The notes beneath the pieces were generated by a model that ran no database searches, was not told the origin of the DNA, and saw only the letters and a program-made list of their open reading frames with translations. From Auriscalpium vulgare (Eukaryota; Basidiomycota; Agaricomycetes; Russulales; Auriscalpiaceae): 64,000 nucleotides of DNA. How positions within the stretch are numbered: the stretch's first letter is position 1; each line of letters begins with the position of its first letter. Of this stretch, positions 52,042 through 64,000 are shown piece after piece. A program made the position numbers and the translations under genes. The stretch is taken from assembly GCA_019915015.1 (NCBI GenBank), contig JAHBBC010000009.1:1674001-1738000 (forward strand). Direction: 5' to 3'.

Positions 52042-52561
52042 TGATGTGACACTTGTGTGTGTTGTATTTATTCCTTGTATCCTTCTGTTTGTCTCTAACA
52101 TACCCGCGTGCTTAGCGGGCGTTCAATATGGCCTGCGAATCTATTGGCCTCCCCCTCTTCTGCTGTCGATGGACATCTTTTCATGTTCTGTACCTATCAT
52201 TATGTACTCCTTACAGCATACCGTCTATTATTCGCCTACCAACTACTCTAATTATACCCATTACTTTACAATTACCCGTATATTAACCAGATTGTGGTTG
52301 TGGGCTTGGTGTTGTACGCTCAGAGCGGAGCGATAGTCTCGATGCCAGAAGTTCTGGTAAGTCGAGGCAGAATTACTTACCAGAACAATTTCCTCCCTCC
52401 TCTCAACAATTGTGCGTATTACGGCTGAATCGAGGCTAGCGGAGCGACGGCATTTCTTGTTTATCATACAGATTCTTTGGGCAAAAAGAAAAGGAAAGGA
52501 AACGGAAACGGAGAAGGAGAAGGACAAAAGTGTCGCGAGGCTATGCAAACATCCGATGTTC
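52042..52561. other. Convergent intergenic region
   Basis: 520 nt, AT-rich, between the stop of transcription factor 2 and the stop of the minus-strand glycosyltransferase. No gene seen; only 3' ends are expected. Confidence 0.4.
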
Positions 52562-55363
52562 TTAGTCCGAGTCTGAGATACACAAGAGCCGAGCTGCGTC
52601 ATGCAGGCCTGCAGAACCCTCGCACTGGAGGAGTGCGCCGCGCTGGAGCTCCCCTTGCCGCCGAATATCCTCTTCGGACGTCAGCCGCCCATAGAGGTCC
52701 AAGACCGGTAGTGCCGCCCACAGCGGCATGCGCCCCTCGGGGAGGTCAAGCAGGCCCGTGTCCAGCACACGCGATGCGTTCTCGTCTGGGAGGCGCAGCA
52801 ACGGGAGGCTGAACAACGCTTTCTTCTTGTCGAAGATGTCGCGCGGCTGGCGGCGCACGTGCGCGCCCGCCTCGAGATGGTTCGTCGAGAGCGAGGCGAA
52901 CCCCACGTAGTTCGGGTACAGCATCAGGTATCCGCGCAGGAAAACGAGCTCGATGAAATATTTCTTCCACGAACGCGTCCAGCGATTCGAGCGGACGTCC
53001 GGAGCGACTTCGGCGGCGAGTGGGAATGGGGCAGAGGGTGCGTGCCGCGCAATGAGGTAGGCGTGGAACTCGCGCCAGTGTTCGGGGAAGTAGACAGCGC
53101 CCCAGCTGCAGGGGATCTGCGAGAGGTAGGGTGTATTCGGGTGCGGGAGGCCCGCAGAGCGGAAGAGATGGCGCGCGTTGAATGGCTGTCGGCCATCTGG
53201 GCGCAGCTCCAGGTTCTTCTGTTGGTACAGGCTGATTCCGAACAGCTGTGGGGAACGGTTGGCGTTCTCACCGTACCTGTATGAGTAAGGGGGACGTCAG
53301 AGCTTAAAATGGGAGCAACGGCATATGGACGTACCGATAGCGCAGAATGGCAAGCTTCGCCCAGGCAAAGAACAAGGGGGAGACCTCGACGTCATCTTCA
53401 AGTAGTATGCCGTACGTATCTCTGGTATGGGGATACCATGATTCAACAACTGAGGGCAGCAGGCCGCCGTGAACCACGCGGTGATGGACGAACACGTGTC
53501 CGTGCTCCCATTCAAAATCCTCGACTACTCGTTGGGTACGCTCGTCGACTGTTTGCTCCATGTTAATCCTGAGGTGGATGGTATTACCGTAGTAACGTGC
53601 CTCCGAAAGCGATCGGAGCAGACGCGCAAGGGAGTCGGGACGGCTGTCAGTGATGATGCTCAGTTCGACCTGTGGCACGTTCCAGTCTATTTTAAATCAG
53701 CCGGCCGAAGAAGAGACTGAATAGTCAGCGGCTCACTCTTCCATTCATCGTCCGACAGAGTTCCCATCCAGTCGCAGTACGGCAAATCTGCACGCGATAG
53801 ATGGACGAGAGTTGTTGACTGGTAGTTGCGCTGCCGCAGAGCCTGTGGAAGCCACCTGTCATCCTCGGAGAGCGCAACAAGGACATCAGGAGGGCGGGGG
53901 AAGCTGTCCAGCCAGGCTGAGACCAAGGCTCCGACAGCTAGAACGCCTGTTGAGAGTTGGAGCTGGAGATGGCACGAGTTTGTTGACATGACCGTCTCTT
54001 GCCACGGGCTTTCGTCATGCAAACCGGACGTGAGAGGCGGCCTTTCTTGAAAGAGCAGGATTTTGATATGTCGCTGCATCGTGGCCAGCATGCAAAGGAC
54101 AGGAGACAGGGAGAGCGCTTCGTCCTTGGTGGGAAGCAACAGACCGAAGACCCCGTAGCCAAGAGGCTCATCCTCGGGGAGATGCCAGAGAGGCATGTCG
54201 TACAAGGTTTGCTGATGGAACTCAAGTGGAGCGGCGTCCTGGAAGAAATGGCCCTCGCGCGGTCCTGCGTGGTTTGTTTCGTCGGCACACCACTCCGACA
54301 AATTTGAGGCCTGAGAGCCCAGGACGACTCCGCCGATGAGGTCCGGGCGTCTACTCGCAACCCACTTTCCCAGTGAGGACCATGTATCGGGAAGATCTGA
54401 ATGGTGGTCTGCATCGAGAAGGGAGCTCGGCATGACTAAGGGAGGAACAAGGTAGGTGGCGGCGCGCGCGTATTTTGATGCTGGCAAGCAGCGGTCGGCT
54501 TCGCCTACGGGGGAGGGGTTGAATCCCCTCGGGCCGATGGGAAAGGAAACGCCAAGGGGGTCGAAGAGTGCCTTGTGCTGCAGATGCTGGAGGGAGATGC
54601 TGTCAAGGAGGAGAACCCACTCGGTCGACGTCTGTGTGGCAGTGCGAATCAGCGCCTGTGTTTGACTGATCCCGACAGGTTTCTGTTGGAGCGTGAGCTG
54701 TACACCTGTGTCTTCGCCGGACAGGCTGACGCTATTGCGGAGGACCAGACGGGCGTCAGAGATCAAGGGTTCAGGGCAAAGCACAATGACTTCGACAAGC
54801 GCCAGAAATTTGAGTCGAAGAACAAGCAGGATGGAATCTAAATCGTGCAGTGTTCGAGGCGTGACGGGAATGACAGCCGTTAGAGATCCCTTCTCGATGG
54901 AGCGCGCGGACTGGAGTTCGAGAAGGTACAGTGGGCCCACTAAGTTCGTCGTCGGAGAAGCGGCCGGTGCTGTCAGTGAGATGGCAGAAAGCGATGTCCA
55001 TCCTGGGAACTCTAGTCGAGGACTTGGTATGTCTCCAGCACTCCGCCATCCGCGATGCTCTTGCAGGGATGCAAGATAGAGACAGCAGAGTGTGCACGGC
55101 AGGAGGATACAGATCGCACGGACAAGGCGCTGGTTTCTGCTGCGAAGCTGAGCTTTGCGAGCGGCGGAGTGGGACATGTGAGCTATTTGGGAGAAAAGCG
55201 ACTCGGACTCGTCGATGGTGTTGTGGTAGTCGAGAGTTGACGGCTGCTGGCGACAGTGGTAGCCTGATGCAAGGTGACCGTGCGAATGCAGGTGCCGCGG
55301 ACTCTTCCAAAGTCCGACATCGTGGCGCTTTGGCAATGGCCACGGTGGTGAAGTCTCAGTCAT
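52562..55363 (-). CDS. Type II membrane glycosyltransferase (GT-A-like, fungal family)
   Basis: Three exons: 55363-53737, 53686-53335 and 53276-52562, with introns of 50 and 58 nt. About 897 aa. A short cytoplasmic N-terminus is followed by a membrane anchor near residues 80-100 (AICILLPCTLCCLYLASL), so the rest should face the Golgi/ER lumen. The N-terminal half has a Rossmann-like region with low conservation. The C-terminal half begins LSIITDSRPDSLARLLRSL, has an acidic metal-binding motif LLEDDVEVSP, and then SWGAVYFPEHW and KYFIELVFLRGYLMLYPN. These are GT-A-type features. Donor and acceptor sugars cannot be told from sequence. ATG 55363 is the first in frame. Confidence 0.78.
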
Positions 55364-55548
55364 CAAGAAAAGTCCTTACACAGCCGTTCGAATGACAGCT
55401 ACACGAGGGTTCAGTAAAATTTGACTAGTACAGCGAGATATGTACACGGCACGTTGCAACTACGAGAAAATTGCAAGGCCGGCACTGCCGGTGGCGTACC
55501 CTCGACCCAGGTCATGACTACGCGACAATCTGCAGGATGGGCATCACA

Positions 55549-56507
55549 CTACCCGAGGACACCGCTACAACGCCGACAATGACGATGTCTGAGGGGTTTA
55601 GCTGGGCGCCTGTTGAAGAGCCACCCGCATGACCAGTACCGCCCTGTGGAAGTTATGTGTTCATGAGTACGAGGTCTACCAAAACCATTATATCCATCCA
55701 TGCTCACACAACGGAAGTAATTATCAAGTAATCGAGCTACCCGTTGCAAAAATACAGCCAACGTGACCGGGCTTTGGGTTCCGCGAGTTCGCAGTCGAAT
55801 CTGAGCGCACCAAGGCTCCCGCCCGTGAAGCTAAGACTGTCAGTTAGTAAATTCAGTGTAATAGTGAGGGCAGAAACCTCACCCAGACCCGCAGCTTGAT
55901 CGACGTTTTGACCGGGAAAGGGAGCCTGTCGTGGCAGAGGAGTGATGCCTCGTCAAGGAGCGCGCCTCGTGCATGCACGAGAGGAACGCCCGCAAGATGG
56001 TTTGCGCCAACAAAGAAGATGGGTGGGACGACGTGGATGGCTTCGTTTTCCAAATTGACGTGCCACCGCAGACCACCGCGGTATTGCACCCATCGATGTT
56101 GGCGGATGACCCGGGAGATGCGGAGGTCTGGGACAATGTAATCCAGGATGACCTGCAGGTATGGCGATGTAGGGTCGACGGCATATGATTGAAGATGGGG
56201 GAAGGCGTGGGCAGCGACGTTGACAGTAAATGCGTTCTGAAGACCGGGGGCGGAATATGTAATGGCCCATACGGCATCGTCGACGTGAGCGGTATACGCG
56301 AAACGGAGGAATGCGGCGCATATGAGGTCCATGGCTTCCTCGTGGCCTAGCATGTTTCCAAGGTAGCCATGAGTCAGGACGGGTAGAAGATGGGCTGTTC
56401 GATTGGCAATGATTTGTGCCATAGTGGCCTGTTGTCCGTGCATGTCAGCTCACACCACTGTGCGGCAGCTACACATCACGTACATTGGAAGAGGTACCGG
56501 CAGACAT
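55549..56507 (-). CDS. Hypothetical spliced gene
   Basis: Exon 1 is 56507-56484 (MSAGTSSN). A 55-nt intron (GTACGT donor, CAACAG acceptor) leads to exon 2, 56428-55883. This reads MAQIIANRTAHLLPVLTHGY and then LICAAFLRFAYTAHVDDAVW. A further intron (GTGAGG donor at 55882, CTTAG acceptor near 55831) leads to a last exon that is open to 55549. The product is about 270 aa, soluble and helical, with no domain I recognise. The clean splice sites and continuous hydrophobic pattern of exon 2 support a real gene; the last exon is uncertain. Confidence 0.5.
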
Positions 56508-59349
56508 GACGGACTTTGCCCAGACAAAGGGGCAAGATGTTCAGAGTGAGAGAAGTGTGTATGGGTCCGAATTTATATCCTCTAGGTCATGACAAAATTG
56601 CCCCTTGTTCACTGCCCCCGGCGATCGCCCGCCGATCCATAAGATGGCACACATATCCAACAGCAGAAACAGCAGTTGTTCGAGAGAAACGCGTACCAGC
56701 CGGGAGTTCGGCCAATGGCAAGATATGGGAGATACGCGGGCCGCGATGGTTTTGATAGTACGTGTTACTAGTAAGTCCATTGAGGACGCGACGCCGCCCG
56801 GGCGTGTGGGTCGCTTAAGGCACGCTGCTCCGTCGATGTTTGCAGATAGCGGGCGATTGACAGCAACTACGGTGATGAGGCTAAGCATGCAATGACGAAC
56901 ATTTATTTATAATCCACATACATGTCCAAGCCTCGGGTTCGTCGCAAGTAGGAGAAACAAGCGGGTCCGCGAGGTGTATTGACAATGCATCGCCCAGGTG
57001 TATGGGTGTGAGTTTGTGTGAATGCACGGGGCACCTAGACAGACGCTGAGTGAGAAAATCCGCACACGTTGTAAGCAATTAGAGTGTGCGATGCTATGTG
57101 AAGACGCTGGGGTCACTTTCGATTTTAAGATCGGAGCCAAGAACCTGTCCTCCGAACATGTGCATGAGGGTGCTGCGTAGGTCCGCGTGAAACAATGGTG
57201 CTTCGCTTGAGATGGAAGGCCCCACACCGCCGAAGCCGAGCAGCTTCGTCGCACACAGCCGAGCGCAGCACCTCCCCTGAACAGTTTTCCATAAGCACAG
57301 AAACAAAAAAACCGATGAGGTACCATGCCCGGAGCTAGCTCTATCGCGAAGGCAATGCCACCGGCGCCTACATTACGAGGCGTATTTGCGTTCGTACAGG
57401 TAGGTCCTTCTGGAGCGCGCGGGGGCCCGAGACGCCCGCAATTGAGCCACGAGCGTTCGGAGTGCGCGTTGGCGAATGACCTCCCTATTTTGACATGTCA
57501 GCTGCTGCGAACACGGTTATGGGCCATATACACCCACGACCACCGCATCAGCCTACCCATCCACACTCAGGGCTCCGGCATGCGCGAAGCTCGAACCGTG
57601 CCTCGAAACCCGCGACTTCAAGTTGTGGAGCCCGTCGTTATACAATGCGCTACATAACTTATCACGGCGATTATCGTTCGCACATGACTCCGCACAAATG
57701 CCTCACACGTTTCACTCGACCTGTAGATGTGATACACGAGCATTGAGCGTAATGTGTGATGACGGCAGCAGTATTAGCTGCGTGAACTTAGCTTTTGACA
57801 GCGTGCACGCAAGACATGGTAAGCTCCGACTGCGCACTGCATAGGCCACCGGTCCGTTGTCGCATACAAAGAAGTATCCGATCGCCGCTGGTGGGGCTGG
57901 AGAGCAATCGTCGCCACATCGCCGGCCCAAGGACAGCGCACAGGTGTGGGTGCGACATTGAACGAATTTGCGTGCGATCAGACGTAGAGCGTGGTCGCGC
58001 TGCGCTGCGGTACAGGAGCGCCTAGTACTAGTCAGCTCAATCTTGATTTTGTTGATCGATTACTCACCGTAACCAGCTCACCCGACTTTGTCGATCGGAT
58101 GATCACGAGTCAAGAACAGGACAATCACGCGCAATGTCTAGTAGCGTTTATACTATCGTCGTGCGAGTTATATGGGAAGAGAAGGCGCTTGATCAAGAAG
58201 CTGCGACCCACCTGCATGCCATGGACTGGTCTGATCGTGATTATCTGAAGCCGCCGTCGACCATTGGCTTCATTTTCCAGCATGTACGCAGAGATGTTGG
58301 GGCCGGTCCGTCAGCCGAGCTCGGCTGCACTCGTCATTCATCGGGCCTGTCCAGTGTCCAACGATTCAAAGGTCCTGTAAGCAAATCAACATGTGATGGT
58401 AACGGTCGTGTGGTACGCCGACCATGCTCATCGTGAACAGAATGCAGACACGGCTGGCCACGTCTTTGGAAGATCTTAGGCCGGCGAATCGCTATGGCCG
58501 AGGGGCGGCCTGACAAGGACAGGTCTCATCAGGTACCAGCGATACTAGCGATATGGATCCAACGTGTTGCACAGCAACGACGGAGAATAAGGGCGAGTCG
58601 GGCGACATTTGTGACGACACTCAAAAATTCTACGGCGCTGGCCGATGACTACAAAGATCTATCAGAAAGCGCATTCTGGTGCTGTGCACACTAACGCACT
58701 CAATGAGGTTTTAGGCGCGCAGCGAAAAATTGCTGGGCGAGTCGGAGGTGTGCAAGACAAACATTCACGTGACGTTTTGTTTGTGAACGATCGCTGTGCA
58801 ATGTGCATATAAATGAATGCTGAGCGCTGACACGGACACTCTGAGAGGGGGCGGAAAGGGGCTGCATCGCAGGGATTTCATTGTTCAAGTGTCGGTAGTG
58901 ATCGCCTGAGTATATACTGCGACGTGGCATGTGGACATCCCGCCTGGCCTCTTACTAGTACATGCTGAAGAAACCTGTGAAAGGGAGTATCAGTAAAAGT
59001 CGCGAAGAAAGGGATTGAGAAAACAGGAAGGGTCAGTCAAAACGAGCGAAACCGCCAAAGCGGCCGCCCGAAGGTAGCTGAGATATTTTTCTGCAATGTG
59101 GGGTGCGCTCCCACTAAAGCCAAATGCCTCAAACATCATAAGAAGTACATGTCCTGGGCATAAACTCACCTCAAGAGCAATACGACGGACAGGTGGCAGA
59201 GGAAAAGACGGAAACAAGAGCAGACGCGAAAACTTTTTGTGGCCTTTATAGAGCGTGGGAATATCCTTAACTCCGACCGAGCACGGTGCGCCGCGTCTGG
59301 CTCTGAGCAGTGACCAACGACGAGGCTACGAGCGACGTAGACCACGACA
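56508..59349. other. Long stretch without a recognised gene
   Basis: 2.8 kb. Several short open frames occur on both strands (for example 57325-57657 plus and 56541-56888 minus), but none has a conserved motif or convincing splice pattern. It may hold a small lineage-specific gene, regulatory DNA for TAF10, or old transposon debris. I see no inverted or direct terminal repeats. Confidence 0.3.
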
Positions 59350-60073
59350 ATGTCCACCCCGTCTTCCTCCACTCAGCCGGCTTCGCAGGCTCAGCAAATG
59401 CAACAGGCTTCATCTTCATTCGCTGCATATCCGCTTGCTGCTGGCCAGCAGCCGCAGCTCCAGCAGCAGGCATCGGTGACTGCTGAGGGGAAGACCCAGC
59501 CACAAACACGTCTTGCGGCGGAGGAGGCGCGGAAGGACAGGACGCTTGCGGAGTTCATGCTGATGCTGGATGAATACGAGCCCCTGGTGAGTAATCAACA
59601 TGCGGGAGGTGCACGGATGTGCGCGTCGTGTGTGGCGGCTGATATTGCGCGTCCAGATCCCGGACGAGGTCACGGACTTCTACCTGCAGCGTGTCGGATT
59701 CGACTGCCAGGACCCTCGTCTGTATGTTATTGCGCTTTGAATTCCGTTCCACATGCATGACTTACCGAGTTGTCCTTTGTAACGCAGCAAGCGTCTCTTA
59801 GCACTAGCTGCACAGAAGTTCGTTTCCGACATAGCTGCTGATGCCTACCAGCACGCACGCATTCGCACGAACGCTGCGGGAGGTCGCTCCCGTGCCAACC
59901 AGTTGCCGGGGTCGTCGAGGGTAAGCTCCGTACCCTTCCCAGGTCGTCGAACCTGTGATTCTGACACAAGCATCTATCAGGACAAGACTCGGACAACTTT
60001 GACGATGGACGATCTCAGCTCAGCGCTTGCAGAGTATGGCATCAACTCGCGCAAGCCTGAGTTCTATATGTAA
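59350..60073 (+). CDS. TAF10: TFIID/SAGA subunit TAF10
   Basis: A histone-fold subunit shared by TFIID and SAGA, in the nucleus. Four exons: 59350-59586, 59657-59721, 59788-59920 and 59981-60073; 175 aa. The N-terminal 60 residues are Gln/Ser/Ala-rich and variable. The TAF10 signature follows: LAEFMLMLDEYEPL, IPDEVTDFYLQRVGFDC, and KRLLALAAQKFVSDIA with AYQHARIR. The C-terminus TLTMDDLSSALAEYGI completes the fold. A loop rich in Gly/Ser separates the last helices, as in other fungi. Length is normal. All introns are 60-70 nt with good sites. Confidence 0.95.
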
Positions 60074-60245
60074 CTTTGTCGTTATGCTATCGCGTTGTGC
60101 TTTCACCGGCTGCTCTCACTCTTTCTACTATGTAAATCTAGTCCTGCAATTGTCCAATGCATGCTTTCATGGATATTTCAGATAGGTCAATTTCTTCGGT
60201 TACATGTACAGTACAGGTTATCTTTCTGCAACATTTGAGACTGAC
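60074..60245. other. Convergent gap between TAF10 and the oxidoreductase gene
   Basis: 170 nt between two stop codons, T-rich on both sides. No gene. Confidence 0.5.
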
Positions 60246-61782
60246 TTACAACACCTTCTCGACGCCGTCGGGGAGCACATATCCGCCTTGGGCGCGAACC
60301 TGTCAAGAATGGAGTCAGCCCCGCTCATCTGGCAAGAAAGGAAGACGTATTGCACGAAAACCAACCTCATCAAATATGGCCATCGCGAGCAAAGCCTTGT
60401 CGTGCCCCCATATTTCACTCTCCGTCTTGCCCGCGCTCACACACAGAGCGACCTCGTCCGCCTGGAAATGCCACCCGCCGCCGACTACCTTCGACTTCAC
60501 CGTCTCCTCACGCTCCACGACTCCGCTCCCGGGCTTGTCGAACCACTGCACCGTGTAAGATTTCGGATGGAAGATCGGGGTGGGGATGAGGATGTTGCCG
60601 TTGCGGAAGCGCAGGACCGCGCCGGGCCCTCCGACACCGGGGATGTTGATGTTGCACGAGAGGAGCGCCTGCGCGCCGATGGCCGGGAAGTTGAGGGTGA
60701 AGGCGGTGTTGGCGTCGACGCCGGTGAGGGGTGTCTTGACCATGGACGAGGACACGGAGGGGATGCCTCGGTTGTTGGCTGGGAGCTCGTATAGAGCGAT
60801 GATGGCCTGGAAATATTTCAGTGCCAACAAACTGCAGGTCGACGGTCAACGCACCCAAACCAAGGGATACGGTCCCCTGCAGAATCTGTCAGCCATGTCA
60901 CTAGCATGCGTGGCTTCGAGCTTGGGCTTACAGGTCAAGAATCGCACCGCCACCGAGCAGCGGGTCAAGAATTCGGTTGGTCTTTGGTATGTCTGCCAGA
61001 AACGTTACTGCGATGAAAAGTTCCCGTATTGATAACACGCACTCTCCAGGTCAAAATCAGACGATAGGTCTGCGTGAACCATAATCGGTGCGCCCAGGCT
61101 GCCCTCGTCGATGATGCGGCGCACAGCTAGCGCAACGGGCTGGAAGCGGGTCCACATCGCCTCCATCAGGAACACGCCGTGCTCCTTCGCGAGCGCGAGC
61201 AGGGCATGGAGCTCAGCTAGGTTCGTGGTGGCGGGTTTCTCGACGAGGACATGTTTCTTCGCCTTGATTGCGTCCACGGCATTCACATAGTGGAATGTGT
61301 GCGGGGTGCCTGCAGAGCCCATAAGACGGGTTAGGAGCGCGTTCACAGGATGAAGACAGACCGATGTATACAGCATCGACGTTCTGAGGAATGGTGAGCG
61401 GCGCATGAGAACGCAACAATGACCGACTCACGGGATCGGCATAAACCTCTGCGTAGCTCCCGTACCCTTTGATAGAGGTATCGCCGCCAGCAACCTTATT
61501 GATGAATTGCTGGGCGCTCTCGACAGTCCGGGAGCCAACTGCGGCCACTTTATGGACGATATCTGCAACTCCACGGCTATCAGGGAGAGGAAATGAATTC
61601 AAAATAGACTTCAGGATAGGTAGATTCCTTACGTTTGCGGATCGACAAGGAGATCCTGCACGATCGAAGAGATTAGCATGTCGAGATGTAGACGTGAAAT
61701 ATCACACCTTCACGAAAACCGTGGCGATATGGCCTGTGGATATTATTCCCCAACGGAAAACGATAGGCCATTGAGTGGCCAT
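60246..61782 (-). CDS. Gfo/Idh/MocA oxidoreductase (dihydrodiol or D-xylose dehydrogenase-like)
   Basis: An NAD(P)-dependent sugar or diol dehydrogenase, probably cytosolic. Starts at ATG 61782; several introns of about 45-70 nt, stop 60248-60246. The Rossmann start RWGIISTGHIATVF binds the cofactor. Next come VVAVGSR-like KVAAVGSRTVESAQQF, then the family motif HVLVEKPATTN (the EKP motif), MEAMWTRFQP, and after splicing ILDPLLGGGAILDLGPYP, which holds the catalytic region of the dimeric dihydrodiol dehydrogenase group. The C-terminal half reads FNIPGVGGPGAVLRFRNGN-like sheet segments and ends QGGYVLPDGVEKVL. Exact substrate is uncertain; fungal members include xylose 1-dehydrogenases. Confidence 0.88.
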
Positions 61783-62179
61783 TGAGTACGTCTCGCGGAG
61801 CGACAGGTGGTGGTGCGGTGGTGAGTTGAAAATAGGTACCTTCTTCGTGGTAGACTTATAAAAGGACCGCAGTCAAATCCCCCATTATAAGCAGTGAGGC
61901 ATTCGGTAGCTTGATACGCAGAGAATTTTGGGAGAATACGTTGAAAAGCACGACGTTCGGCAATTTTCAGAATTTCAGAGGGGTCGAGGGGAACAGGATG
62001 TCTGAGGTTATCATGATAGGAGCTTGGTGGTTGATACATAGAAGATCCTTGCCCAAGGCACTAGTAGATCAGGCTTGCATCCTATCTTATCTAGAGTTCG
62101 TTAAGCCCGTTATCACCCCGCACTGTTTCCCCGTCTCCCCACCACCTCCTCAGGCTGAAGGAGAGACTGTACTCCCGCC
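61783..62179. other. Divergent promoter region of the oxidoreductase and urease genes
   Basis: About 400 nt between two start codons that point away from each other, so it should hold both promoters. AT-richer than the coding sequence. No specific site identified. Confidence 0.45.
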
Positions 62180-64000
62180 ATGCGCATTCTTCCACGCGAA
62201 CAAGAGAAACTTCTCCTTAGTCAAGTGAGGAATTTCACATGGACAAAGAATAATATGATGCTAAACGAGTTCTAGGTTGGCTTCCTCGCACAGCAGCGCC
62301 TGGCCAGGGGTGTGAAGCTGAACAAAACAGAAGCCATCGCGCTCATCGCGTCGCAGCTCCAAGAGCGGATTCGTGATGGCACGCACTCCGTCGCTCAACT
62401 GATGCAATATGGCAAAACCTTGTTGGGTCGCAGGCACGTGTTGCCGAGCGTGCCAGCTCTCCTCCACGAGATACAGGTTGAGGGTACGTTCGAGGACGGG
62501 TATGAATCCGCAGTGGTCATGTCTGTGAGGGTGCTGAATGATGCCCTGTCAGAGTTTTCCTCGTCACCGTGCACGAGCCTATCGCAACCGAGGATGGTGA
62601 TCTCAACGCCGCATTGTATGGTTCCTTCTTGCCCATTCCCTCCAGCGACCTATTCCCGGTTGCCGAACCATCTCTATACGCTCGGGAGAAACTTCCAGGA
62701 TCCGTGATTGCCAAGAAGGAGCGGATCGTCATCAACAAAGGCCGGGAGCGCGTCCAGCTGAAAGTGACCAACACCGGAGATCGCCCTATCCAGGTAAGCA
62801 ATCCACCGTGTCCTGTGTAAAGCACGGGTAACCTCAACACGTCTATCCTTGAAGATCGGGTCGCATTATCACTTCATTGAGACGAATGCGCAATTGTCCT
62901 TCGACCGCGGCAAGTCTTACGGGAAGCGCCTCGACATACCTGCCGGCACTGCGGTGCGATTCGAGCCCGGAGACTCAAAGACGGTCACGCTCGTCTCGAT
63001 CGCGGGCCACAAGCTCATCTCCGGAGGCAACTCCCTCGCTTCAGGTCTCGTAGACCTCGCGAAAACAGACGACTTTGTTCGCAATTTGATCGCGAAGGGC
63101 TTCCGTCATGAGCCGGACTTCCGCGCACTGGAAGTGAGCGTCGACACGGAGATTAGCCGGGAGGCGTATATTGCCATGTATGGGCCAACAGCTGGAGATC
63201 GGGTGCGTCTCGGTGATACGGAGCTGTGGATCGAGGTCGAAAGAGATGAGGTGCGTAGCCGTGCCCCTGAAATGGGAGTCGTGCTCAAGTTTTCGTCAGA
63301 CGGTTTATGGAGATGAGGTGAAGTTTGGAGGAGGTGCGCTTGATCGCTCTTGAAGTTTGGCGTGTCACTACTGACCTATCTCTAGGCAAATCAATCCGCG
63401 AAGGGATGGGACAAGCGACCAACAGATCGGCTGCTGAAACGCTCGATTTAGTCATCACGAACGCTCTCATTGTCGACTGGTCCGGCATTTACAAGGTATG
63501 CACATCTCTCATTCTCCGCTTCATCTATTCACGCGGTACCTGTAGGCAGACATAGGCGTCAAGAATGGCATTATCAGTGGCATGGGCAAGGCTGGCAACC
63601 CCGACATCATGGAAGGCGTGCACCCCGCCCTCGTCATTGGCTCCAACACCGAGGTGATCGCAGGCGAGAAGCTGATCATCACGGCGGGCGCAGTCGACGC
63701 GCACTGCCACTTCATCTCGCCGACGCAGGTCATCGAGGCGCTCGCGGCGGGCACGACGACGATGATCGGCGGTGGGACAGGCCCGAGCGCGGGGACCAAC
63801 GCGACGACGTGCACGCCGAGCCCGTTCTACATGGAGCACATGTTCGCCGCGACGGACGGGATGCCGATGAACTTTGCATTCACGGGCAAGGGAAACGATG
63901 CGGGCCCGAGGGGCCTCGAGGATATCGTCAAGGCAGGCGCGGCTGGGCTGAAGCTGCATGAAGATTGGGGTTCAACGCCGGCTACAATCATCAATTGCTT
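62180..64000 (+). CDS. URE1: Urease, 5' part (cut by window edge)
   Basis: Hydrolyses urea to ammonia and carbamate in the cytosol with two nickel ions. As in other fungi and plants, one chain holds the parts that are three subunits in many bacteria. Starts at ATG 62180 ([15 protein letters not shown]). The gamma-like part ends near 62500, the beta-like part has [11 protein letters not shown] (62853 on), and the alpha part starts with [23 protein letters not shown]. Nickel ligand motif DAHCH is at about 63697. Six introns fit within the window (first 62225-62275, last about 63497-63546). The frame is open to base 64000; the active-site lysine and the rest of alpha lie beyond. Confidence 0.95.

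Noticed and set aside
56508..59349. Several ORFs of 70-115 aa as genes
   Set aside because: No conserved motif, no consistent splice structure, and frames on both strands overlap randomly.
1..64000. CRISPR arrays, tRNA or rRNA genes, bacterial-type promoters
   Set aside because: No short regularly spaced repeats, no tRNA B-box context and no rRNA-like sequence seen; gene structure is eukaryotic throughout.

Overview
The window is nuclear DNA of a filamentous basidiomycete, most likely an Agaricomycete. Introns are short (about 48-65 nt) with GTRNGT donors and CAG/TAG acceptors. The transposon types (Tad-like LINE, Ty3/Gypsy with antisense cargo, PIF/Harbinger with an accessory DNA-binding gene) and the tandem Zn2Cys6 factors fit that group. 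There is no bacterial operon structure.

Left half, 1-33335: a three-level nest of retrotransposons. The host of the nest is a plus-strand LINE (ORF1 849-2992; ORF2 split into 3355-4514 and 28506-33159; poly(A) at 33322-33335). A minus-strand Ty3/Gypsy element, here called A (4515-28500, 225-bp LTRs, 5-bp duplication CTCAC), sits between the endonuclease and reverse-transcriptase domains of ORF2. Inside A's gag-pro gene sits a second, plus-strand Gypsy element, B (12096-26190, 715-bp LTRs, 4-bp duplication CCGT). Removing B and A with one copy of each duplication restores open frames of exactly divisible length at both sites. The order of insertion is therefore LINE, then A (LTRs 224/225 identical), then B (LTRs identical as far as I can read).

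Element B is the most unusual object. Between pol and its 3' LTR lie about 5.7 kb of cargo. The cargo holds three intron-containing genes on the strand opposite to the element: a five-exon gene for a Cys-rich, zinc-cluster-like protein, and two diverged tandem paralogues that share an intron position. It is bounded by two copies of the element's polypurine-tract junction. A near-palindrome, TTCGSCGAA, occurs 14 times across B in sense ORFs, cargo and LTRs, and I find it once elsewhere in the window. A and B also differ in gag/pol expression: A has a single in-frame TGA between gag-pro and pol, while B has overlapping frames with a GGGTTTT slippery heptamer.

Middle, 33336-44932: a non-autonomous hAT-like element (33753-34648); a multi-exon AAA-ATPase-like gene on the minus strand; a complete PIF/Harbinger transposon (37707-41094) with perfect 67-bp inverted repeats, a two-exon transposase and a five-exon accessory gene; and two head-to-head, frameshifted remnants of an O-fucosyltransferase-like gene plus a small ATPase-like remnant.

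Right part, 44933-64000: ordinary host genes. These are two tandem Zn2Cys6/fungal-trans transcription factors, a type II membrane glycosyltransferase, one conserved-looking unknown, TAF10, a Gfo/Idh/MocA (dihydrodiol/xylose dehydrogenase-like) oxidoreductase, and the 5' part of the single-chain urease gene, cut by the window edge. No tRNA, rRNA or CRISPR array was recognised.
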